Assembly (NCBI RefSeq): GCF_016790065.1
Contig: NZ_JAEUPY010000426.1
Span: 1-33,599 of the forward strand
Source of the DNA: Steroidobacter sp.
GTDB taxonomy: Bacteria; Pseudomonadota; Gammaproteobacteria; Steroidobacterales; Steroidobacteraceae
Length of the DNA: 33,599 nt
Direction: 5' to 3'
Below, piece by piece: positions 8,554-15,889 of this stretch (its first letter is position 1; every line of letters starts with the position of its first letter). Under the pieces are notes generated by a model. It was given only the letters and a program-made list of their open reading frames with translations, was not told where the DNA came from and did no database searches. The position numbers and the translations under genes are program-made.

Positions 8554-9258
8554 TCACTCCACCAATTGATTGCGGACTGCATAGGCCGCGATCTCGGCGT
8601 TGCTGCGCATTCCCATCTTTTCGAGAATGCGCGCGCGATAAGTGCTCACGGTCTTGACGCTGAGGCCGAGCTCGTTGGCCATGACGGCCGGCGAGACGCC
8701 GCGCGCAATTCGAGTGAACACCTGCAGCTCGCGCTCGGAGAGCCGGTTGTGCATCGGGCCTTCTTCATCGGCCGCACACTCGGAAGCCAATAGCTCGGCC
8801 ACCAGCGGCGTGATGTAGCGGCGCCCGGTGCCGACCGCTCGCACGGCCTTCACCAGCTCCTCCGGCACGATCATCTTCGGCACATAGCCGTTGGCGCCGG
8901 CACGCATCAGGCGCACAGCAAAGCTGCGCTCCGGATGCATGCTCAACACCAATATCGCCAGCTCCGGCTGATCGCGCTTCAACTGCTTCAGCAGATCGAT
9001 GCCGCTCTGGCCGGGCAGCGTGATGTCCAGCACCACCACTTCCACTTGCAAGCCATTGCGCAACTGCTGAAGCGCGTCCTCGGCGGAGCCGGCTTCGGCG
9101 ACCACCTGCAGGTCCTGTTCTTCAGACAGCATCTCGCGCACACCGGCGCGCAAGATGGCATGGTCGTCGACGATCAGTACGCGGATCGGCGTATGCATGG
9201 CCTGAAACGCATCCCTAGCTTCGTTTTCCCGCGGGGCTAAATCGGTTGGGTTCAACAT
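8554..9258 (-). CDS. NarL/FixJ-type response regulator (receiver + LuxR HTH)
   Basis: A 234-residue transcription factor. The receiver domain (about residues 25-145) has Asp31-Asp32 (IVDDHAILRAG), phospho-acceptor Asp78 (VVLDITLPGQSG), Ser106 and Lys128 (GYVPKM). The LuxR-type HTH (about residues 172-230) shows LSERELQVFTRIARG, then SVKTVSTYRARILEKMG. It resembles the UvrY/GacA/NarL group. The start at 9258 overlaps the stop of the Fis-type gene by seven bases, suggesting coupled translation. The ATG at 9198 (MHTPIRVLIVDDH) gives the more usual family N-terminus and remains possible. Its likely partner is the CHASE3 kinase two genes upstream. Confidence 0.93.
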   Translation of the reverse strand: MLNPTDLAPRENEARDAFQAMHTPIRVLIVDDHAILRAGVREMLSEEQDLQVVAEAGSAEDALQQLRNGLQVEVVVLDITLPGQSGIDLLKQLKRDQPELAILVLSMHPERSFAVRLMRAGANGYVPKMIVPEELVKAVRAVGTGRRYITPLVAELLASECAADEEGPMHNRLSERELQVFTRIARGVSPAVMANELGLSVKTVSTYRARILEKMGMRSNAEIAAYAVRNQLVE

Positions 9259-9662
9259 CGCTGTGGTACCTCGCTCATTGCTTCACGGAGGTCGCCCCCC
9301 TGCAAGGTGGTGATGGCAACTTCCTGTCCGTCGTTCAGGCCGTAGTCCATGGCCAGGCCTTGCGCACGGTATGCGTTGAGGCGGTTGTACAGAGTCTTCA
9401 GACTCACCCCGAGCAACGCCGCTGCGCGGGTCTTGTTTCCCCCGCACTTCTGCAACGTTGCAAAGATCATCCAGCGTTCCACGTCGGCCAGATTGGTGCC
9501 TACCGGAATGCGTAAGGCCACTGGTGCCGGCGTTAAATTGCGCTCACCACTTGCTGCTGCTTGCTCGACCGCCATCTCCTCAGCGGAATGGTCCTGCGAT
9601 TCATCGCCTGCATAGTTGCCGCGATGCTCGTTGTGGGTCGCCCTTTCGACATGATTCTCCAT
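9252..9662 (-). CDS. Fis-type helix-turn-helix protein without AAA+ domain
   Basis: A 136-residue protein. The N-terminal 50 residues are hydrophilic and probably disordered. Residues about 55-100 form a Fis-family DNA-binding domain (LADVERWMIFATLQKCGGNK, then TRAAALLGVSLKTLYNRLNAY), the type usually found at the C-terminus of NtrC-like activators. No sigma-54 ATPase domain or receiver precedes it. I chose the ATG at 9662 because AGGAG lies seven bases upstream; the longer frame to 9743 lacks support. It sits between the kinase and the LuxR-type regulator and overlaps the latter. It may bind DNA as a co-regulator of the cluster. Its targets are unknown. Confidence 0.85.
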   Translation of the reverse strand: MENHVERATHNEHRGNYAGDESQDHSAEEMAVEQAAASGERNLTPAPVALRIPVGTNLADVERWMIFATLQKCGGNKTRAAALLGVSLKTLYNRLNAYRAQGLAMDYGLNDGQEVAITTLQGGDLREAMSEVPQRC

Positions 9663-9803
9663 GCGCTCGCTCCTGACGGTCAGCTTTACACTCGTGGCCC
9701 GATGGATCACAACGGCGTCAGGGCGAGGAAAAGTTCCCCACAAAGTGAAGTTCGTACCGTCAGACGTTTCCTACGTATTGACCTCGATGACACTTGGAGG
9801 CCC

Positions 9804-11231
9804 TCAAGCCGACACAGCAGTCGCATTGGTTGCGGGAATAAATGCCTCAACCATGGTGCCCGAGCCCTCCGCCGGGCGCTGGATCTGGAACCGGCCACCC
9901 ATCTGTCGCATTCGCTCTCGCATGCCGACGATGCCGTGCGACTTGGGCTTGCTCAGTGACTCCTCGGCCACGCCGACGCCGTCGTCGATGATTCGTAGCC
10001 GGATGCCGCCATCCTCGCGGCCGAGCACGATGCGCACCTTGCTGGCCTGCGCATGCTTGGCAATGTTGGTGAGCGACTCCTGAGCGATGCGATAGAAGGC
10101 GATGGACCAGGCCGGATCCAGGTCATCGAAGTCTTCCTGCACGTCGACCTCGCAAGGCAGACCGGTGCGCCGAGTGAACTCGCGACAATGCGAGCGCATG
10201 GCGAAGGCCAGCCCGAGATTGTCCAGATGACTGGGCCGCAGCCCCTCGATGACCTCGTGCTTGAGCTCGACGGTCTCGGTCAACATTTGCAGCACTCGTT
10301 GCAACCGTTCCCGGATCTCGCGCGTACCTTCCGGCAAGCGGCGTTGAATCCAGTTCAAGTCCATGTTGATGGCGGTGAGATTGCTGCCCAGCGTGTCATG
10401 CAGCTCACGCGCGAGTTTGGCCTTCTCTTCCTCCGAGACCCGGATCAGATGTTGCGACAACTCGGTCAGCTCGGCGGTGCGTTGCTCGACCTGCACGTTC
10501 AACACCTGGTTGGCCTCGAGCATTGCATTCTCGGCAATCTGGCGAGCCGCCACGTAGCGAAGCAGAAGTTTGTTCAGGCCAATCAACACGGCGACCGTGA
10601 CCACCGTGGTGAGTAACGCCAGACCGCCGGCGACCAGCAGATCACGGAGCACTTCACGGCGCAGCGCTTCGATACGCGCGTCCTCCTCCGCCATCATTCG
10701 ATCGACGATGCCACGCACACGGTCCATGGTGGTGGTGGCTCTTTCGGTACCGGCAACGTCGGCCGTGCCATTCGGTCCTGGTTGCGGACTGCTACTGATC
10801 GTCGCCTTCAAGCGACTGACGGCATCGGCGGTGAACTCTTCCAACTCCGTGATATCCGTTTGCCGCGCGACGTTGTCTGCGGTCAGAGTGCGCAACTTTT
10901 CGATTTCGCTGCGCCAGCTGCGCATCGCGACGTAATAAGGCTCGAGATAGCCGGTCTGGCCGGTGAGCAAATAGCCGCGCTGCCCCGACTCGGCCGCGGT
11001 GATGACCGATTGGAACGAACTCAGCGAGCGCTTGATTTCATAGGAGCGCGCGTACTGCGCATGCGAATCCATGGTGGCCGCGGTGTTGATGACCAGCAGC
11101 GTGGCATTGACCATCAGCAGCGCAATCGAAATCACGATCACGATGCGCACATGCAATGGCACACCGCCGCTGGCAGCGGGTGGTGTTTGTAAAGTTGTAG
11201 AAGGCAAGGGACTGGAATGCGTTGCGGCCAC
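9804..11231 (-). CDS. CHASE3-domain sensor histidine kinase (NarX/DegS type)
   Basis: A 475-residue inner-membrane kinase. Order of parts: cytoplasmic Pro/Ser-rich N-terminus, membrane helix 28-50, periplasmic CHASE3 sensor about 55-195 (AAESGQRGYLLTGQTGYLEPY is diagnostic), and membrane helix 198-219. These are followed by a coiled linker, HisKA_3 dimerisation domain with phospho-acceptor His278 (LARELHDTLGSNL), and HATPase with N-box Asn389 (ESLTNIAKHAQAS) and G-boxes IDDGVGV and GIVGMRERMRQMGG. This type phosphorylates LuxR-type regulators, matching the gene at 8554-9258. The start is a GTG without a clear ribosome site, so the first few residues are uncertain. A 141-bp gap separates it from the Fis-type gene, so that gene may have its own promoter. 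Confidence 0.94.
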   Translation of the reverse strand: MAATHSSPLPSTTLQTPPAASGGVPLHVRIVIVISIALLMVNATLLVINTAATMDSHAQYARSYEIKRSLSSFQSVITAAESGQRGYLLTGQTGYLEPYYVAMRSWRSEIEKLRTLTADNVARQTDITELEEFTADAVSRLKATISSSPQPGPNGTADVAGTERATTTMDRVRGIVDRMMAEEDARIEALRREVLRDLLVAGGLALLTTVVTVAVLIGLNKLLLRYVAARQIAENAMLEANQVLNVQVEQRTAELTELSQHLIRVSEEEKAKLARELHDTLGSNLTAINMDLNWIQRRLPEGTREIRERLQRVLQMLTETVELKHEVIEGLRPSHLDNLGLAFAMRSHCREFTRRTGLPCEVDVQEDFDDLDPAWSIAFYRIAQESLTNIAKHAQASKVRIVLGREDGGIRLRIIDDGVGVAEESLSKPKSHGIVGMRERMRQMGGRFQIQRPAEGSGTMVEAFIPATNATAVSA

Positions 11232-11312
11232 GGGGTGTAACGGCTGTGTCTATTTTTTGGTTCCTTAGGTCAGCGCTCGCCGACAGGCACCTTCTGGCAC
11301 TGCGTTGGGCGC

Positions 11313-11338
11313 GGAACCTTACTTTAGATCGACACGTT
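11313..11338 (+). promoter_or_regulatory. Possible ECF-sigma promoter (GGAAC-N17-CGTT)
   Basis: GGAAC at 11313-11317 and CGTT at 11335-11338 are 17 bases apart, which fits the general -35/-10 pattern of extracytoplasmic-function sigma factors. It lies in the 226-bp gap between the divergent CHASE3 kinase and the coiled-coil lipoprotein and points at the lipoprotein, about 120 bases before its ATG. The match is short and could be chance. Confidence 0.3.
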
Positions 11339-11457
11339 ATCGACGCGAATTCCACGCGCTTCCCGGCGGGTTGAACGCCAATCGGGGGGATCGCGGTGTC
11401 GCAGGAGCATTGCGCCTGGCGCGTGGTTAGTTAGTCAACAAAGATGAGGTTACGCAC

Positions 11458-11883
11458 ATGAAGGGCAATATTTATTTGGTTCTCGCCGCCGCCGGTTTGG
11501 CGCTGGCGGGCTGCAACAAAGCCGAATCTCCGGCCGAAGTTCAGCACGATGTGGCAACGGCACAAGCCGAAGCACAACGCGATGTGAGCGATGCGCAGGC
11601 CGATGCCAAGGAACAGATGGCCGATGCGCAGAAGGACGTGGTCGATGCCCAGAACGATCACGATGCCGATGACGTGGCCGATCAGGCTCGCGACGCCAGC
11701 GAAACCGCCGCCAAGGGCGATTTCAAAGTTGCTGTAGCCCGCGCCGAAGCCACGCATAAAATTGCGACCGAGAAGTGTGAGGCTCTGCAAGGCAATGCCC
11801 AGGAAGATTGCAAGGCGCGCGCCGATGCCGATCTGGACGCTGCCAAGCGTGCGGCCGAAGCGCGTCGCGATGGCTCGGGTTGA
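11458..11883 (+). CDS. Ala-rich coiled-coil lipoprotein
   Basis: A 141-residue lipoprotein with signal ALAGC (lipidated Cys19) and a GAGG ribosome element about eight bases upstream of the ATG. Residues 25-85 are an Ala/Asp/Gln-rich amphipathic helix with recurring DAQ units at 7- and 11-residue spacing, so a long coiled coil is likely. The C-terminal segment (ATEKCEALQGNAQEDCKARA) with two cysteines is a pattern I know from many beta- and gammaproteobacterial small envelope proteins of unknown role. It probably sits in the outer or inner membrane facing the periplasm. It precedes a BON-domain lipoprotein, which suggests an envelope-stress setting. Confidence 0.85.
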   Translation: MKGNIYLVLAAAGLALAGCNKAESPAEVQHDVATAQAEAQRDVSDAQADAKEQMADAQKDVVDAQNDHDADDVADQARDASETAAKGDFKVAVARAEATHKIATEKCEALQGNAQEDCKARADADLDAAKRAAEARRDGSG

Positions 11884-11966
11884 GGGTTGATGGTCGACTA
11901 GTAGTTCGCGCTAGTTAGTTCGATTCACCTATAGTTTGGAACTCACGTAGTTCAGGAGCGATGGAT

Positions 11967-12287
11967 ATGGCACGGCAAAAAACGGCGGCATTGTTGTTGG
12001 CCGCAATCATGGCCTCGACCGTCGTCGCATGCTCGTCGACCCCGACGCAGCAATCGACCGGCCAGGCGATCGACGACGGCGTCGTGACGGCCAAGGTCAA
12101 GGCCAAACTCATCGAAGATCCGGTGACCAAAGCGCATCAGATCAACGTTGAGACCTTCAAGGGCACGGTACAGTTGAGCGGCTTCGTGGAGACCGACCAG
12201 GCTCGTAACCGAGCGCTGCAGCTGGCTCGCGACGTGGACGGCGTCAAGAGCGTCAAGGATGCGCTGGAGATCCGCAAAGGCGGCTAA
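11967..12287 (+). CDS. BON-domain lipoprotein (OsmY-like)
   Basis: A 106-residue protein with lipoprotein signal STVVAC (lipidated Cys22) and a single BON domain (residues about 38-104). The domain is seen as DDGVVTAKVKAKLIEDP, a central VETFKGTVQLSGFVET and DGVKSVKDALEI. BON domains bind phospholipid or act at the envelope under osmotic and other stress. Two in-frame ATGs occur (11961 and 11967). I prefer 11967 because AGGAG is then eight bases away instead of two. It is followed by a strong terminator, so transcription of the buf operon must start anew. Confidence 0.92.
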   Translation: MARQKTAALLLAAIMASTVVACSSTPTQQSTGQAIDDGVVTAKVKAKLIEDPVTKAHQINVETFKGTVQLSGFVETDQARNRALQLARDVDGVKSVKDALEIRKGG

Positions 12288-12311
12288 TCGCAGCTCGTCA
12301 CTGAGTAGCGG

Positions 12312-12339
12312 AAGGGCGGGTGCATACCCGCCCTTTTTT
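12312..12339 (+). terminator. Rho-independent terminator
   Basis: A perfect 10-bp stem (AAGGGCGGGT at 12312-12321, ACCCGCCCTT at 12326-12335) with loop GCAT, followed directly by TTTT. It lies 25 bases after the BON gene and separates it from the bufferin operon. Confidence 0.93.
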
Positions 12340-12422
12340 ATGGTGAATCCGAATCGGACGGCGCTGCGTATAACCCTGCGCTTCGGCTTCGAAGCGTCCA
12401 CTCTTCACGAGGAATGGCAGCG

Positions 12423-12680
12423 ATGACCTACGGCAAGAAACTTTCCACTCTGGCATTGGCCACCGCCGCCGCGGTGCTGTTCAGCAGCGCGCCGCTGACG
12501 GCCGCCAAAGCAGCGGATGAAGCCAAGGTGAAATGCGAAGGCGTGAACGCGTGCAAAGGCACCAGCGCCTGTGGCACGGCGAGCAACGCCTGTGCCGGCA
12601 AGAATGCCTGCAAGGGCACCGGCTTCTTGATGTTGAGCAAGGCTGAATGCGACGCCGCCAAGGCCAAGCTGAAGAAATAA
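12423..12680 (+). CDS. bufA: Bufferin-type RiPP precursor (BufA2-like metallophore)
   Basis: An 85-residue precursor with a Sec signal peptide ending LTAAKA (cleavage about residue 30) and a short mature part with six cysteines (38, 44, 50, 57, 63, 76). Five lie in a regular array (CEG, CKG, CGT, CAG, CKG). This is the look of BufA2-type bufferins, secreted peptides in which cysteines are turned into thiooxazoles by a DUF692 enzyme and which bind copper in the periplasm; that chemistry is family knowledge. The DUF692 and DUF2063 genes directly downstream support it. ATG at 12423 has GAGGA nine bases upstream; the ATG at 12414 overlaps that site and is less likely. The preceding terminator implies its own promoter between 12340 and 12410. 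Confidence 0.85.
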   Translation: MTYGKKLSTLALATAAAVLFSSAPLTAAKAADEAKVKCEGVNACKGTSACGTASNACAGKNACKGTGFLMLSKAECDAAKAKLKK

Positions 12681-12746
12681 CTTCGGGCCTGGCCCGGTCC
12701 GATGATTTATCGTGCCGCTTCTCCCAAGCGGCCCATCGGAACCCCA

Positions 12747-12775
12747 AGCAGGGCGGCGGCTGCGGCCGCCCTGCT
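12747..12775 (+). promoter_or_regulatory. Perfect 11-bp hairpin between bufA and bufB
   Basis: AGCAGGGCGGC (12747-12757) and GCCGCCCTGCT (12765-12775) form an exact 11-bp stem with a seven-base loop. It sits in the 114-bp gap between the precursor gene and the GTG of bufB. There is no T run after it. It is therefore more likely an mRNA-stabilising or attenuating hairpin that keeps precursor mRNA in excess over enzyme mRNA than a full terminator. Confidence 0.65.
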
Positions 12776-12794
12776 GTTCACTCGAGACTGTGAC

Positions 12795-13643
12795 GTGCCC
12801 AAATCGCCTGCGACCTCGCTCGGCTTCGGCCTAGGCGTCCGCCCGGTTCACTACGAGGCCCTGCTCGGTGAACGCAAGGGCAGCGTCAGCTGGCTGGAAG
12901 CTTTGACTGAAAACTACCTGCTGCCGGGTGGCCGGCCGCTGCATTACCTGGAACGGCTGCGCGCCGAATACCCGATCGTGCTGCATGGAGTGTCGCTCTC
13001 CATCGGCAGCACCGACCCGCTGAACGAAAGCTACTTGCGCGAAGTGAAAGCGCTCGCCGACCGCATCGAGCCGACCTGGGTGTCGGATCACCTGTGCTGG
13101 ACTGGCGTCGACGGCGTCAATCTGCACGATCTGATGCCGCTGCCGTTCACCGAAACGGCGTTACGCCACGTAGTCTCGCGGATCGCCGCCGTCCAGGAGC
13201 GGCTCGGCCAGCGTCTGGTGCTGGAGAACGTGTCGAGCTATGTGAGCTTCAGCAGCTCGGACATGACCGAGTGGGAATTCCTGCGCGAAATCGCCGAACG
13301 CGCCGACTGTAAGTTATTGCTGGATGTGAACAACGTTTACGTCAGCAGCGTCAATCATGGCTTCGACCCCATGACCTATTTGCGCGGCCTCCCGGTGGAA
13401 CGCGTCCAGCAGTTTCATCTCGCCGGTCATCGCAACATGGGCGACTATCTCATCGATACTCACGACGAACCGGTGTGCGAAGCCGTGTGGCAGTTGTTTC
13501 ATGCGGCCGTCGAACGGTTCGGCCCGGTGGCCACCATGATCGAGCGCGACGACAACATTCCCGAGCTGGACGAGTTGCTCACCGAACTCGAGCGCGCTCG
13601 AAACATCACTCAGGCAGCGCAGATGTCGAAGTCAGCCGCATGA
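12795..13643 (+). CDS. bufB: DUF692 multinuclear iron enzyme, bufferin maturase BufB
   Basis: A 282-residue TIM-barrel protein of the DUF692 (MbnB/TglH/BufB) family. These iron enzymes modify cysteines in RiPP precursors, acting with a partner protein in the cytoplasm. Residues likely to bind the metals are visible: His64 (LHGVSLSIGS), Asp98-His99 (VSDHLCW), Glu144 (VLENVSSY), Asp177/Asn180 (LLDVNNVYV), His188, His208 and His212 (FHLAGH), and Asp221/His223/Glu225 (DTHDE). The open frame runs further upstream, but the first 31 residues do not resemble the family. The GTG at 12795 gives the normal length and the family start FGLGVRPVHYEALL. It overlaps bufC by four bases (ATGA). Confidence 0.92.
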   Translation: MPKSPATSLGFGLGVRPVHYEALLGERKGSVSWLEALTENYLLPGGRPLHYLERLRAEYPIVLHGVSLSIGSTDPLNESYLREVKALADRIEPTWVSDHLCWTGVDGVNLHDLMPLPFTETALRHVVSRIAAVQERLGQRLVLENVSSYVSFSSSDMTEWEFLREIAERADCKLLLDVNNVYVSSVNHGFDPMTYLRGLPVERVQQFHLAGHRNMGDYLIDTHDEPVCEAVWQLFHAAVERFGPVATMIERDDNIPELDELLTELERARNITQAAQMSKSAA

Positions 13644-14428
13644 GCGCTGAAATCGACAGCCGCGCGCTGGCGGACCTGCAGCGAGATTTTCAGCGCCATG
13701 TGATGCATGGTCATGAGCGCATCGTCGATGCGGTCGAAGGCACGGAACGCGTGCCGGCGACGCTGCGGCTCGCGGTCTATTCCGACGCTTATCGTTTGCG
13801 CCTGACTGAAGCGCTCGCCAGCACCCTGCCCCGGCTGCAACAGCTGATGGGCAAGGAGCCGTTCGCGACGCTCGCGAACCAATACATCGACCTGAGTCCG
13901 TCGACTTATCCTTCGATTCGCTGGTTCGGCGATCGCGTGCCCGTGTTACTGCGTCGGTCGTTTCCCGAGCAACCATGGTTGGCGGAGCTCGCCGAGTGGG
14001 AGTGGGCCATCGCCGCCGCTTTCGACGGCGCCGATGCCGCGCCGGTGGGCATCGAAGCCTTAGCCACAGTCCCACCGGAGCGCTGGCCGGAGTTGCGCTT
14101 CCAATTTCATCCGACAGTGCAGTGCCTGCAGGTGCGGACCAATGCGCCGGTGTTATTCAAGGCGCTGTCAGCAGATGCCCCGCTGCCCGAGTGCGTCAGT
14201 CTCTCCGAGCCGCAGAGCTGGCTGATCTGGCGCGAACAGTTGAAGACACAATATCGGTCGCTCGCTGCTGACGAAGCCGCGGCACTGACACTTATGCGCG
14301 CCGACGGCACCTTCGAGACCCTGTGCGACACGCTGTGTACCTGGCACGAAGCGGATACCGTGCCCGCGCAAGCCGCCGGCATGCTGAAGCGCTGGGTGGT
14401 CGAGCAAATGATCGTCGGAGTATCCTAG
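13640..14428 (+). CDS. bufC: DUF2063 family partner protein BufC
   Basis: A 262-residue protein with the N-terminal DUF2063 (HvfC/BufC) domain: LADLQRDFQRHVM, then RLAVYSDAYRLRLTEALAST, LMGKEPFATLANQYI and PSTYPSIRWFGDRVP. A less conserved C-terminal half follows. In bufferin and related systems this protein is the partner of the DUF692 enzyme and is thought to deliver the precursor; that is family knowledge. The ATG at 13640 overlaps the bufB stop as ATGA, the classical coupled-translation arrangement. The open frame upstream of it is only a shadow of bufB. An imperfect hairpin (GCGGCC/GGCCGC) overlaps the stop and may mark the operon end. Confidence 0.9.
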   Translation: MSAEIDSRALADLQRDFQRHVMHGHERIVDAVEGTERVPATLRLAVYSDAYRLRLTEALASTLPRLQQLMGKEPFATLANQYIDLSPSTYPSIRWFGDRVPVLLRRSFPEQPWLAELAEWEWAIAAAFDGADAAPVGIEALATVPPERWPELRFQFHPTVQCLQVRTNAPVLFKALSADAPLPECVSLSEPQSWLIWREQLKTQYRSLAADEAAALTLMRADGTFETLCDTLCTWHEADTVPAQAAGMLKRWVVEQMIVGVS

Positions 14429-14455
14429 CGGCCCGAACTTTTCGGCCGCGACCTC

Positions 14456-15139
14456 ATGACCTTCGTTTTCCCGCCGCCGGCGCCGCCCTCCGTAGCCATC
14501 GTTGGACGCACTGAGCGCTTTCCCGTCCATCGCATCTATTGCGTCGGCCGCAATTACGCCGCTCATGCCCGCGAGATGGGCAAGGATCCGGAGCGGGAAG
14601 CGCCGTTCTTCTTTTGCAAACCGGCTGATGCTGTTGTCGCCAACGGGTCGGCTTTGCCTTATCCGTCGCGGACTGCTGATCTACATCATGAGATCGAGTT
14701 AGTTGTCGCTATCGGGACTGGCGGAACCAACATTGGTTTATCGCAGGCGCTGTCGCATGTATATGGCTACGCCGTTGGCTTGGATCTCACGCGACGCGAC
14801 TTGCAAGCTGAAGCCAAAGACAAAGGCCGGCCTTGGGATACCGGCAAAGCGTTCGATCGCTCCGCTCCTGTGAGTGCGATTACTCCCGCCGCGGCTGCTT
14901 CGCTCTCGGAGAGTAAGATCTGGCTCAAGGTCAACGGCGCGCTGCGCCAGCAAGGTGCTCTTGCTGACATGATCTGGAGCGTGCCGGAGATCATCGCCGA
15001 GCTGTCGACGCTGTTCGAACTGGCCCCCGGCGATTTGATCTTCACCGGTACGCCTGCCGGCGTCGCTGCGCTCCGCCCCGACGACCGCCTCGAAGGCGGC
15101 GTCGATGGGCTGGAAACATTGCGGCTCTCTGTGGTGTAG
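14456..15139 (+). CDS. FAA hydrolase family protein (acylpyruvase/fumarylpyruvate hydrolase-like)
   Basis: A 227-residue enzyme of the short fumarylacetoacetate hydrolase family, which cleaves C-C bonds in acylpyruvates with a divalent metal. Visible parts are IYCVGRNYAAHAREMG, the metal-binding Glu-x-Glu in LHHEIELVVAIG, the Asp and Lys in GLDLTRRDLQ and KDKGRPWDTGKAFD, and the closing GDLIFTGTPAGV. At this length it is not a classical 420-residue fumarylacetoacetase; it is closer to FAHD1/YcgM or the gentisate-pathway fumarylpyruvate hydrolase. It starts 27 bases after bufC. The following gene is a zeta-class isomerase, a common pairing that makes maleylpyruvate or maleylacetoacetate breakdown plausible. 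No strong ribosome site is visible. Confidence 0.9.
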   Translation: MTFVFPPPAPPSVAIVGRTERFPVHRIYCVGRNYAAHAREMGKDPEREAPFFFCKPADAVVANGSALPYPSRTADLHHEIELVVAIGTGGTNIGLSQALSHVYGYAVGLDLTRRDLQAEAKDKGRPWDTGKAFDRSAPVSAITPAAAASLSESKIWLKVNGALRQQGALADMIWSVPEIIAELSTLFELAPGDLIFTGTPAGVAALRPDDRLEGGVDGLETLRLSVV

Positions 15140-15233
15140 CGCTTTAAGAGGTTTTGCACGGGATGAGCAGAGTCCTTCGCTGCCGCAGAGCGCCCACCGA
15201 CCTATCAGTTAATTCGCCGAAGTACCCACAACC

Positions 15234-15872
15234 ATGAAGCTCTACAACTTCTTCCGCAGTTCCGCCGCCTTCCGAGTTCGGATTGCTCTGAATCTGAAAG
15301 GACTGGACTACGAGCGCATCTCCAAAGCCTTCGCGAAAAACGAGCATCGCGCAGCGGACTACCTGGCACTCAATCCGCAAGGCTTGATCCCGGCACTAGA
15401 AATCGACGGCGCAGTGATTTCCCAATCGCTGGCCATCATCGAATATCTCAACGACCTCAACCCGCAACCGGCACTGCTCCCAGCCGACCCGCTGAGCCGA
15501 GCGCAGGTGCGCTCGATGGCGCTGGCCATCGCTTGTGACATTCATCCGCTCAACAACCTGCGCGTACTGAACTACCTCCGCAAGGATCTGGCACAGAACG
15601 ATGACGGCGTGAATACCTGGTATCGCCACTGGGTCACCGAAGGCTTCCGGGGTCTGGAACAGCAAGTAGCGAAGCACTCGAGCGCACGCCGCTACTGTTT
15701 CGGAGACACCGTCTCCTTGGCCGACGTATGCCTGGTGCCGCAGATGTACAACGCTCGCCGCTTCGAAACCGACCTCACGCCGTTCCCGACCTTGGTCGCG
15801 ATCAGCACCCACCTGGAATCGTTGCCGGCGTTCGATAGCGCCCGCCCCGAAGCGCAACCCGACGCGAAGTAA
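15234..15872 (+). CDS. maiA: Maleylacetoacetate (or maleylpyruvate) isomerase, zeta-class GST
   Basis: A 212-residue glutathione-dependent cis-trans isomerase. The N-terminal thioredoxin-fold domain has the zeta-class signature in the form RSSAAFRVRIALNLKGL (the catalytic serine pair is kept and the usual cysteine is Ala, as in many proteobacteria). It continues LNPQGLIPALEIDGAVISQSLAIIEYL, which binds glutathione. The helical C-terminal domain has CDIHPLNNLRVLNYL and the family motif FGDTVSLADVCLVPQMYNARRF. It follows the FAA hydrolase gene with a 94-bp gap. Together they fit the last steps of tyrosine or gentisate breakdown, but no dioxygenase gene is in the window, so the substrate is open. 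Confidence 0.93.
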   Translation: MKLYNFFRSSAAFRVRIALNLKGLDYERISKAFAKNEHRAADYLALNPQGLIPALEIDGAVISQSLAIIEYLNDLNPQPALLPADPLSRAQVRSMALAIACDIHPLNNLRVLNYLRKDLAQNDDGVNTWYRHWVTEGFRGLEQQVAKHSSARRYCFGDTVSLADVCLVPQMYNARRFETDLTPFPTLVAISTHLESLPAFDSARPEAQPDAK

Positions 15873-15889
15873 GTGCAGCGAGCATTCAC

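Noticed and set aside
12365-12398. ECF-type promoter (TATAACC ... CGTC) for the buf operon
   Set aside because: The element looks suggestive, but the spacing between TAACC and CGAA or CGTC does not fit a known ECF pattern, so I do not list it as a feature.
14456-15872. A complete tyrosine (homogentisate) degradation cluster
   Set aside because: Only an FAA hydrolase of the short type and a zeta-class isomerase are present. No homogentisate or gentisate dioxygenase is in the window, so the pathway cannot be claimed.
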